From Anthopleura xanthogrammica (lineage: Eukaryota; Cnidaria; Anthozoa; Actiniaria; Actiniidae), in contig OZ025209.1 in NCBI GenBank assembly GCA_964019055.1, positions 4,805,071-4,869,070 on the forward strand: a stretch of DNA of 64,000 nt. Reading direction: 5' to 3'. Every line of letters starts with the position of its first letter. Position 1 is the stretch's first letter. Below are positions 31,401-40,148 of this stretch, piece by piece. The notes beneath the pieces were generated by a model. The model was given only the letters and a program-made list of their open reading frames with translations. It was not told the origin of the DNA and made no database searches. A program made the position numbers and the translations under genes.

Positions 31401-34104
31401 GAGCAATAGAACAAGAATCTGTAAGGATATCTCTTTATTTGTGCAGTTCATTAATTAACTTTCAGTTGAAATGGAACCCGGGGGGGGGGGGGTACTCCCC
31501 ATAATGGACTATACGGGGATGCTCCGCCCGAAAGGGGTACTTTTTTCAGGCCACACGTATAGCAAAGGGGTGGAAATTTGTGAGTTTTGGTATTAAAAGG
31601 GGTAGATTTTCTTCAAAGGTATATGAAAGGGGTACTTTTTTGCTGAAATTTGGTATAGAAAAGGGTAAGGGGTCGAGAGTCCGGGCGGAGCATCCCCATA
31701 TGAAACAACCCAAAGTACCCCCCCAGGAAATGGAACTACTTAGTAACCCACTTTCGATATTCTGGTTGAGTGATCATGCACAAAGTAATTCAAGGCGAGG
31801 CTCCAGGGAAATAAAAGAATATATTAGGATTACTTCATGGTTTCCCCGGAGCCTCATCTTGAATTTCTTTGTGCGTGATCACTCAACTGGAATATCAAAA
31901 GTAGGCTATTGTCAATTGCTTCTTGTGATCAAACAATACTGTTCAGTAGGGTGTCAGTACCTACACCTCATGCTTGCTGTCTTTCATAAATTCCTTACAC
32001 ATTATAATTAAGTACAGTTGATTAATACATGTATTTAATAACACTTTTCTAATTTTTAATCCTTTTTTATAGAAAAAGGTTGAGGAATCACTGACATCAG
32101 TTAATAGTCAATTGTCAATGATAGAAGATGAGCTGCAAGAACAAAGGAGGTGTGGTCAAGAAAATGTTGTTTCAAATATTATGTTCTTTCACTAGATAAA
32201 ACTAGATACAATTTTCTTTTACACACTTTTTTTCTTTTAATGCGAAATTAACTAGTTTCAGTACTTAAGGGGAGTCAGGATGGTGCAGTGGTAAAATGCC
32301 GGCCTCCTACCTCTGAGGTCCAGTGTTCGATCCCCAGTCGCTCCATGTGAGCTGAGTTGGTTGGTTCTCTTTCTGACTCCAAGGGTTTTTCTGGTTTTTC
32401 CTCCCTCCTCTCAAACCGACCCTTACTAAATTCAAACTGTCAGTCCAAACCCATTAAGCTGCGCCACCGCTGTACCTGAGGTGGTGATAAATGAAATCAT
32501 TGTTTTTTCCCAGTACATAAAAATATGTTAACAACATGGCTGTGTGCATTAGATGTGAATCTAGCATGCAGCACATATACGAACAATCAAACTTGGTAAT
32601 AAAATAGCTTGAATTTTGCCTCATAGATTACTTGAAATTGAAGAGGAAAAGTTAAAAACCATCACCTCCAAATCCACCAAAGAAACTAATAATACAGGAA
32701 ACCAGGTGAGATATTTCATAATAATACATCAATAGTAAATGAATATGATTTGACTTTATTACTTTTATGGATAAATTTTATGGATACCCTAAAACGACTT
32801 CTTGGCTGATAAAAGTCAGAACACAGCTAACTCACAGATTGAGTTGGAATTAAGAATCCCCTTGAATCTAGGGAGAGACCTAATGGTGGAAGTGGTGAAA
32901 AAACTCTGTAGACTCACATGTGATGAAGAATCCAAGAATTGATCCCTTTATTGTTTCTAGGGGCTATAGCTAAGTGCTATACTGGTGCGTGACACTTAAT
33001 TCCTCATTGCTCCTTGCCATGTCCTTTTGTTTGGAGACTTGCTTCAAATTTAACTACAAGATCTTAAGAACTAACTTCTCTTGCATTTTTCAACTTTTTG
33101 TAGCCACTTCATCCATTACTACAAAAATCATTTACACCCAGTCTTAATCTCCCCATGCTCAGTAAAGAAGTTCTAAACTTACCTATACCTAAGGTATGTT
33201 TAATCCATAATCACTGAATGATAGGTACTGGCATCTCCCACCCCCCCTTAGGGAGACATAGGGTGGGGTCCAACCTCTGATCATTGGGTGAAAAGTGTAT
33301 GGATACCCTTTGTTATAGAGGCCCCTCCCCCAATGGAAAGATAGTGGGTGATATGATAGGAAATGTGTTATCCTTGTTCACTGGGTGATTGGTGTCCAAT
33401 ACCAACATGGAGGGCAGAATAGGAAGTATCTAACCTTTGGGCACTGGGTGAAGAGTGCACATGTACCCTTAAAGTTGTAGGGTGACAGAATAGAGAGTGT
33501 TTTATCTAGATCACTCTTCTCTTCCCTCTTGGGAAAACATAGGGTTGGTCTTATCTCTGATCACTGGGCCATGGGTAGGGTTGCAGGAGTGATTGAAAAA
33601 AGTAATTGGTGCATCAGTCCCCTCATTGGGGACAGGAAAGGAAGTTTCGTACCTCCCACCACTGGGTGGTTGGTGCATGGATACCCTAATAGATGCTCCC
33701 TCCCTCCTATTTGAGAATGAATATAGAGGGCAGGATTAGGAAGTGTCTAACATCTGACTGCTGGGTGACTGGTGCATGGCTACTGGTACTCTTACAGAGG
33801 TCCCTTCCTCCATGGGAAGATATGTTTAACTAACCATAAAAAATGACAACACCCTGCCACTCTACCATGATGAGTACACGATAGCTATATGATAAGTTTT
33901 TAATTTTATCATTAGCAGACCTAAAACTTCATATTTCGTTGTCATATTATGTAGATTCCTGCAGAGATAGGCAAAGGAGCCCAAAGATTGAGCAAAACAT
34001 TGTCAGAGCTAAGTAATACTATGAATAATATTGGTCTCACACAGTGGCTTGAATCTGTGTCTCAACTACAAGCATCACTAAACCAATCACAATCTCAAAA
34101 ATAG
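28431..34104 (+). CDS. CENPQ: CENP-Q kinetochore subunit (nine exons)
   Basis: Exons 28431-28751, 29213-29273, 29767-29929, 30945-31019, 31348-31420, 32073-32149, 32627-32705, 33104-33193 and 33955-34104 join in consistent phases to 362 residues. Residues 1-107 are basic, Ser-rich and probably disordered. The conserved block KWKPLSSSTKDYIKQVVADT (about 161-180) matches the WxPLSxSTxD motif of CENP-Q. It is followed by predicted coiled coil (KKVEESLTSVNSQLSMIEDEL, LLEIEEEKLK) and a C-terminal LPMLSKEVLNLPIP block matching the human LPELSQKTLKAP region. CENP-Q pairs with CENP-U in the CENP-O/P/Q/U/R group of the inner kinetochore. Human CENP-Q is 268 aa; the extra length is mostly N-terminal. 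The start was chosen for its AAAAATGG context. An in-frame ATG upstream near 28296 exists. The exon 1 donor is AAG|GTTGGC, weaker than the rest. Confidence 0.85.
28968..29098. repeat. Minisatellite of TGTGTAGGC-type units
   Basis: Units like TGTAGGCTGTGTAGGC repeat about eight times with point changes, in CENPQ intron 1. Confidence 0.8.
29290..29715. repeat. Degenerate ACCTACC/ACCCACC repeat
   Basis: About 420 bp of decayed (ACCT)n/(ACCC)n in CENPQ intron 2, ending ~50 bp before exon 3. Pyrimidine-rich on the coding strand. Confidence 0.75.
30092..30244. mobile_element. hAT-like MITE (GGGCAGATCCAGGGGG / TGGATCCGCCACTG)
   Basis: Inverted ends enclosing AAGTCACCCCCCTTG and a second CAGTCACCCCCCTTGAA-type segment, in CENPQ intron 3. 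CAGTGGCGGATCCAG is a common hAT terminus; here one end has decayed. Confidence 0.6.
31086..31269. mobile_element. Palindromic MITE, family C copy 2
   Basis: TAGTCCTCTTCACAGTTCCC at the left and inner arms GGTGACCTTGCAATGATAGA / CATTGCAAGGTCACC. The right terminus is lost. It sits in CENPQ intron 4, ending about 80 bp before exon 5. Confidence 0.75.
31478..31727. mobile_element. 250-bp MITE with 9-bp target duplication
   Basis: Direct repeat AAATGGAAC at 31469-31477 and 31728-31736 flanks an element with G-rich left end and C-rich right end. Inverted arms include GGGGATGCTCCGCCCG / GGGCGGAGCATCCCC. AAAGGGGTA repeats inside. In CENPQ intron 5. Confidence 0.8.
31756..31908. mobile_element. Palindromic element, family F
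   Basis: GATATTCTGGTTGAGTGATC through GAGGCTCC is mirrored by GGAGCCTC through GATCACTCAACTGGAATATC. About 153 bp, CENPQ intron 5, 20 bp after the preceding element's duplication. Confidence 0.75.
32268..32500 (+). mobile_element. tRNA-derived SINE (family S2), plus orientation
   Basis: tRNA-like head with box A TGGTGCAGTGG and box B TGTTCGATCCC about 35 bp apart, then a body with GTTGGTTGGTTCTC, CAAGGGTTTTTCTGGTTTTTC and CTCTCAAACCGACCC. In CENPQ intron 6. Too diverged around the acceptor stem to be a working tRNA. Confidence 0.7.
32795..32995 (-). mobile_element. Degraded SINE S2 copy, minus orientation
   Basis: CTGATAAAAGTCAGAACACAG, CACAGATTGAGTTGGAATT and CTCACATGTGATGAAGAATC match the 3' body of family S2 in reverse. 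CENPQ intron 7. Confidence 0.5.
33225..33830. repeat. Diverged ~98-bp minisatellite in CENPQ intron 8
   Basis: About six units carrying CACTGGGTGA-type cores at about 33282, 33379, 33442, 33562, 33660 and 33759, with GCATGGATACCCT and GAGGCCCCTCCC nearby. Most spacings are 97-120 bp. Confidence 0.65.
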
Positions 34105-34199
34105 AAACGTAAGCTAAACTAAAACAATGATAATAGGGCGTACAGTACAATATGTCGGGAAAACAAGGTAATAATGGGTTTCATTAGAAGTGTATGTAA

Positions 34200-34634
34200 C
34201 AGGGTTTGTACTGGTTTTGGAAAATCTTGGGAAATTTTGGAAATTGATAATAGATTTTTCCAGGACCTTGAAAGTTTTGGAAAATTAATTTTTGGTCCAC
34301 TTGGCTATGGAAAAGTTATGGATTTTTTGTAGCTTGTCTCTCTTACGTCTTGCAAAGAATTACGTCTTGTAAAGCACTGAAGATTTTTTGTGGTGTATGT
34401 GTGTCATTGCCTGCTGCAGCGCCTGCTGGCATTTTGTTCAGCAGAGTGATCTCATTTACAATAATGCATGAACAAAGTTCAGTAAAATGCATTGGTAAAT
34501 GTATGTTGAATGTTTCAGATTCATGAATTTGGAATTTTTGCGCTATATTTGGTTTTGGAAATTTGAGTCAAAGGGCTTTGGAAAATTTTGGGAAAGCTTT
34601 GGAAATTCTGTCAGGAGATCCTGTATGAACCCTG
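34200..34634. mobile_element. hAT-like element with TTTTGGAAA motifs
   Basis: The left end CAGGGTTTGTACTGG and right end TCCTGTATGAACCCTG are inverted. The interior repeats TTTTGGAAAATTTTGG-type sequence on both sides. A related degraded copy is at about 49590-49720. No ORF. Confidence 0.65.
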
Positions 34635-35475
34635 ATTTGTGTAGTGTAGTGTACATGTAGTGTAGTGTAGTGTTGATGGTTTCAAGATTGTTTCCATGAC
34701 GGGAAATGTAAAAAAAACACATGATGGCTTGCTGATCTCTCTCTCTCTCTCTTGCTGACTACAATTATGGTAACTACAAGATGCAATTTTGCCAACCACT
34801 CCCGACCATCTTGGATCTTTTCCTACTTCTTCGGTGGTGACTCGAGTCAATTGTTTAATATAAAAATGACTTCTCAAAGCAACTTATACTTAATTTAATC
34901 AACTGCACTGTACTTTAAAATGTGGACTAAAGCTAGAATTAAAAACTAGCTAAGACTCAAGTTTATTAAAAGAGAAAAAAAATTGAAAAATTTAATTAAA
35001 AACTTTGCATATTATTTGAAATGTTCTATCGTTGTCATAGCAACATGTAACATATTTTTATTTTCATCCTAATTACTTTATGGTCTTTAGTCTTCTGGGT
35101 CAAACTACTGTCTTATATTAGCCATATAAAGTTTTTCAGGGACATTTTTGTTATTGTATATGCAAGTTCAAAAACTCTTTCTAGCCTCCTTAAGGTCCAG
35201 GCATAGGCCAAAAATGGGGTAAATTGATGATGGTTTGCAACTTATAAGACAGCAATAACTTCGATTTTCTAAGAAAGAACTTTATTCAGAGGTCAAGTAT
35301 ATATACACCATAGTTGTCTGAAATAATTTACTAGTGTGATACTTTACAAAAGTGGTTGTTACAAAGAACTTTGAGACGTCTATTTACAGCTGATATTATA
35401 CATAATTTTGTCCTGGTTGTTAAGTCAGCAAAACGTAGATTGGTGGTGTGCCATCACTAAATAATGCCTAATGCA
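34635..35475. other. Intergenic between convergent CENPQ and EGF genes
   Basis: AT-rich; short GTAGT repeats (about 34640-34670) and a CT run (34737-34752). TTTATT at 35281-35286 is a minus-strand AATAAA, a candidate polyadenylation signal 190 bp after the EGF gene's stop. Confidence 0.5.
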
Positions 35476-38417
35476 TCATGGTGAAATATCACAGTCAGGA
35501 CCACTATATAAATCCATGCACACACACGTTCCAGTATAACAGGAACCATGTGCCAAGCTACAGTTTTGACAAGCAGGAACATCGTCTACCTTGACTCCAA
35601 ATTTCAAATTAATATCATTAGCATAGTTAAACCAGATAACATTTGCCACATCAGGGTTCGCTGTCATGTACCCTTGAATGTCCTGTATGTCGGAACCAAC
35701 AGCAACCTGTGACGTCACACTATGATCTATCCTTGAGAAGACCAGTGGTCTTGTGTAGAGAACCCGCAAAGAATTGTAAGTAAATTTTTTTTGTTTTTGT
35801 TCATTTGAGGCAAACTGTGTTATTTTGTCAGCAACAACTTTTTCAGGTGTCCCCTTGAAATTTTTCTCAGGGAACAAAAGTAAGGGATGTGAGGGGGTAG
35901 GGTAGGGATCATTTGGTCCAGGTCCTGTGGAGAACAAGAAAACAACATGTTAGTGAAGTTATTGTTTTAACCTGTGGCAGCAAAACATGTACCAGTAATT
36001 CTTCAACCTTAACATTTTTATGGGACTGGCTGATCAAAGCCAGGGCACGGCTAACTCAAATTGCGGGAATATCTTTGTCACTCATGATAGGATTGAACTC
36101 GGACCATCGTAAATTTGATTGATATAAGCTAAACCACTAGACGTCTGAAGTTGTTAGGTTACGGAAATATGAAAAGCACTGTAAACATGGTTGATTTCAA
36201 ATGATGAAAGTGACTTGAACATTACTTGCTCTAGCTCTAAATTTTTTTTTACTTATAATATTATTACTTACTTGTTTCACAACTAGCTCCTGAATGTCCA
36301 TTTGTGCACTGACATGTCCCATCAATGCCACAGGTACCAAAATAACAAGTACTTCCACAAGAAATTGGTTGACATATCCCTAAGGGACAATCCACCCGGA
36401 TAGAAAAGTCCATCATCCATTGAGTCCAGGAAGTATAGAAGATTCCTTCTGAACCACCGACATCTTGGTTGTCAAACATCCACAGATGGATGTTTGAAAT
36501 GTTGGATACTTGGGTGAGGTTTGATGACCAGGTGTTACCAGTGAGACAGCAAGCTGTAAAACAGGAACGATTTTGAGTTTTTTATCCTGGTAGGAAAACT
36601 GCAGAACCCAGAAAGAAACCCTTGAATCAAGGGAAAGACCCAACAGACTCTACTCACATGTGATGTTTAGTTCAGAAATCAAACCCAAGACTCCAGATCT
36701 AGAGATGAAAGGTGAGTATGCTACTGCTACACCACTCTTTATTCCTATACTGTTATGGCATGCCAAGCATGTTCATTTGAAAGCCACAAAACGTTTTTTA
36801 AAAATTTGGAGATGAAGGACAACTATCCTGTCAAGGACAGATCAAGGAAGGGTAGATTGGGTGGCTAGCCACTCCTTTTATAGTTGAAAAATAACAATAA
36901 AGGATAAGGATCAGCCACTGCCTGTGCAATATTGCTGTGAATTCATTAGCATTAGTGCACTGTCCCTTATTAAAAATAAAAGTTATATTCCATATTATTT
37001 ACCTTTAAAGGAAACATGTGCATCTGGCATAAAGAGCATGGACCTAAACACAAACTGTCGTTCTTGATTAGCCACCGTCCTACCCCAAACACGAAACTCT
37101 CCCGGCCGAAGACGATGGAAGTAACCACTAGAGGTGGCATTATTGAAGTAAAGGTCTGAGAATAAAATGGCTGGAAATTCCGGCGAAGGCTGTGGTGGAT
37201 CTGAAATAAGGGATTACGGAGTACTGGTAAGTAACATGCGTTTTATGAGAACTACTTTCCTTGGGTCAGGCCAATCCTACATTCTCCTGATTTTGATGTC
37301 ACTACTACCAGAATCCTTTATAGTTTGCACTTGTTTTGCAAGGGAAGCACTTAATACTGTAACTCTACCAGTGGCTAACAAATAAGGGCTCTCATTCCAT
37401 GATCAAATACTTCCCTTCACAGTTCGCTGTGCCATCTAGACTATTATGGGACAAGGGAAAAAGTGGTAGGGCTTTCTCCCCCTCCATGGTCAATCTTAAA
37501 AATTGATTTTTGTGGAGGATAAAAAAGGTGACTTCAAAAGGAAATAAAACATTTGAATAAAAAAAGTAATTTGGAGAGGATTCTGGTATTTATGGTGTTT
37601 CAAAATGGAGAATGGAGAATTATTCAAACTGTAAATAAGTATTTTTATTGTCTTGATTATAATACTCACCATATACTGCTACACTACGCCTACTCCTGTG
37701 TGAGGTCTCTGGTTCATAATCGGAATATTCATAGGACTCAAAACCCTAGCACAAAAATGGATTCGAAATTGAAAATGTGTGTGTTTTGGGGAGAAGGGGG
37801 TGAACTATTAATGGTAGCCTTACTCGTCTCGCATATTTCAACTGGCAGGATGGCAGTGTCCATTTCAAAGTGTTTGTGTGTGGGGGAGGGGGGGGGGGAC
37901 TGGAGGTTAGGGATGCCTGAATGTTATCATGTCATCATATTTTATAATATGAGATTCAAGAAAATTCGGTAAAATAAATGAAGTAAAAGAAGAAGGAAAG
38001 CTTAACATTTGCACATAAAACTACATCCGTCGCTAGATCGCTGTGTCAGTGTTTTCTCAGACCCTAGTCTCTTCAAAAGTTACTGAACCTCGTAATCAGC
38101 GTAATGTCTCGACTAATTTTTCATAATATAGTTAGAAACTCTTATTCGAAAATATCAAGGCAGAATTTGAAATTTTGAAGGAAATCCGAATCGCATTTGA
38201 AGACTTTGTATCCTTAGTCTGATCTACTTTGTAACTAATCCAGGTCCAAAACATGCGAGGCTTGGAACGATTACAAGGATTTTGACGATGTTAACCAGCG
38301 TTAGAAAATTCTAACGATTATTTAGCAAAAATATCTACTTACCAAAGAATAGCCAAGAATATTTGTGAAGAAAATCACATAGAATAAGTAGTTTTTGAGT
38401 TTGGGAATCCCTCTCAT
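35476..38417 (-). CDS. Secreted EGF-domain protein with furin-type site, family unknown
   Basis: Minus-strand exons 38417-38343, 37745-37670, 37200-37003, 36553-36272 and 35924-35476 (stop 35478-35476) join in phases 0, 1, 1, 1 to 359 residues. Residues 1-25 form a signal peptide with hydrophobic core YLFYVIFFTNILG. A short Tyr/Glu-rich propeptide ends in RSRR (42-45), a furin-type site. Then comes an unrecognised domain (GYFHRLRPGEFRVWGR to LWMFDNQDVGGSEGIFYTSW) with two adjacent Cys (ACCLTGN) and N-glycosylation sequons NAT, NLT and NIS. An EGF-like module follows (CGSTCYFGTCGIDGTCQC), then a linker domain, and a second EGF-like module (CQNCSLAHGSCYTGTCVC) near the C-terminus. All introns around exons 3-5 are phase 1, typical of shuffled extracellular modules. 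Expected outside the cell or in matrix. I do not recognise an orthologue. Confidence 0.78.
36025..36140 (-). mobile_element. SINE S2 fragment, minus orientation
   Basis: GGCTGATCAAAGCCAGGGCAC, GGCTAACTCAAATTGCGG and GATTGAACTCGGACC resemble the S2 tail and box B. In the last intron of the EGF gene. Confidence 0.4.
36590..36750 (-). mobile_element. SINE S2 copy, minus orientation
   Basis: GAAACCCTTGAATCAAGGGAAAG, CAACAGACTCTACTCACATG, GAAATCAAACCC and CTGCTACACCACTC match the family body and head. In intron 3 of the EGF gene. Confidence 0.6.
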
Positions 38418-38809
38418 GGCTGAAGGAATATTATGGCAGCATAGATGTGTTTTTATTGGCAACCGAGGAACGCTTATATTTGCATATATTAATGACACCG
38501 GCGAGTGACGCTATTGTAACCATGGCACCCAGCAAAACGTACTGCGAATAACAGGGGGGGGGGATTTTTAAGATAATTTTTCTGAAAAAGATTTCGCATC
38601 TTGGAAAGCTAAAGTACAGGATTATAGCAAGCAAAACTATTTTATTTTGTTATTTTAACAATGTTGAGAGTTTTAATAGTGTTGATAAGAGATAAAGGTA
38701 GATATTTCAAAGTAGATTTTCCCTTACTTTTTTCCTCGCCTTAGACATCGTCTACCATGCTTTAGACGGCTAAGCTGCTATGACAAAATAATTTTTTTTT
38801 GGTTATATC

Positions 38810-39060
38810 AACTAAAAGCATGATGGCGGCCATGTCATGTGACATCACAGCCACCATGTTGCCGGGTTGACATTGACAAAAGATTTGGTCTTGGTTTCTT
38901 TCGTAATATTGACCAACATGGCGGCCATGTCTTTTGTCTTTATGCATGTGACGTCATAGCCGCCATCTTGGTTGACTTGAACAAAAGGTGTGGTCTTGGT
39001 TTATCTTGTCATGTAACCAACATGGCGGCCATGAGGATTTTTCGCAGCAATATTATTTAC
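38810..39060. repeat. Tandem ~115-bp duplication rich in ATGGCGGCC motifs
   Basis: AAAAGATTTGGTCTTGGTTTC and AAAAGGTGTGGTCTTGGTTTA, each followed by ACCAACATGGCGGCCATG, mark two tandem units. GTGACATCAC / GTGACGTCAT also recurs. Intergenic, upstream of the EGF gene start. Confidence 0.65.
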
Positions 39061-39265
39061 AGCACAGCGATGGAAGTCAGAAAAGGGTTTTTAAAAAGGT
39101 GACAAGCAGTGAAATATTGGCATTTAATATTGACAACTTAATCAGTAATTCCAGTAGTCTGGTAAGACAGTCTTTATTCGATATCGGTCTGTACTTGAAC
39201 TAGGATATAGCAATAAGAATCGTACATTATTAATGCAAGTGGAAAAAGTTTTTACAATAGACCTT

Positions 39266-39575
39266 TTTACCGATACGGCCGCCATCTTGAATTAAGGGTT
39301 GCTGAGGGGGCAAACATGGAAATATTTATAAAGCATAAAGTGTCGGGTTTACTTTCTCAAATAATTTTACTATTTGATGTTTCACATATTGCTCAAACTA
39401 CCAGCGAATTCAATTGGTTTTTAAATGTGTTTCTCAGTGGATAACATTAAATTATATAAAAAACACACTCCGACAGCGGTGCATAGTATAAATTGTCCAA
39501 TAACTGCCCCCTCAACATCCCATAATCTCTTACTTAAAACAATAGAATTCAAGATGGCCGCTGTATCGGTTCACC
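39266..39575. mobile_element. Inverted-repeat element with GCCGCCATCTTG ends
   Basis: ACCGATACGGCCGCCATCTTG at about 39277 mirrors CAAGATGGCCGCTGTATCGG ending about 39571. The inner GGTTGCTGAGGGGGCA mirrors TGCCCCCTCAACATCC. About 300 bp, no ORF. Confidence 0.7.
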
Positions 39576-39773
39576 TACGTCATCATCAATTTCAAAAGCA
39601 TAAATTCGCATTATCATAAAATAAGAGTTTTATAATCTTATAAAGCGGTCAAAACTACATATACTGGTCAAGTTTCAAGGCTGTAGGTCATTTGGTTGCG
39701 GAATTATGGGCGAGCAAACATGACGCCATTTTTGGTAAAACTGTATGGTGCACCAATATGGCGGACGAAACGT

Positions 39774-40092
39774 TGACGGCTTATATAAAAATAAATAAAT
39801 AAAAAAAAAATATATATATATATATATTATATTTATATAGCACCTTTCCACTAATTGTCCAAAGCGCTGAATAAACTGAAATAGAGACAAATCATATGAA
39901 CATAACGTGTTTTTAAGAATCCCAACTGGTAAGGAGACAAAGCAGTTGGCTATTTACAAGCATGGTCGAGAAACCGAATTTAACCTAATCGAAATCAGGA
40001 GAAATACAGTCTCAGCTAGTGGCCAGAGCGGGGCTCGAACCCGGCACCACCGGATTGCGAGACCAACGCTCTGACCACTCGACCATGCGACC
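39774..40092 (-). mobile_element. tRNA-derived SINE with L2/V-SINE-like 3' tail (family S1)
   Basis: On the minus strand it starts with a good tRNA-like head: box A TGGTCGAGTGG and a perfect box B GGTTCGAGCCC. A ~180 bp body follows, then GCGCTTTGGACAATTAG and GGTGCTATATAAATATAA, then an AT microsatellite tail. The GCGCTTT...GCTATATAAAT ending is the type shared by many SINEs mobilised by L2-clade LINEs. Confidence 0.75.
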
Positions 40093-40148
40093 AGCAATTG
40101 ATATACCCGCGTACGACACGGTACAAAACGCAAGTTTCTACTTTGGAG

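Noticed and set aside
32268..32345. Functional tRNA gene
   Set aside because: Boxes A and B are present but the acceptor stem does not close well and the sequence continues into a shared repeat body; it is a SINE head.
40015..40095. Functional tRNA gene on the minus strand
   Set aside because: Good box B, but attached to a ~250-bp repeat body and L2-like tail, so a SINE.
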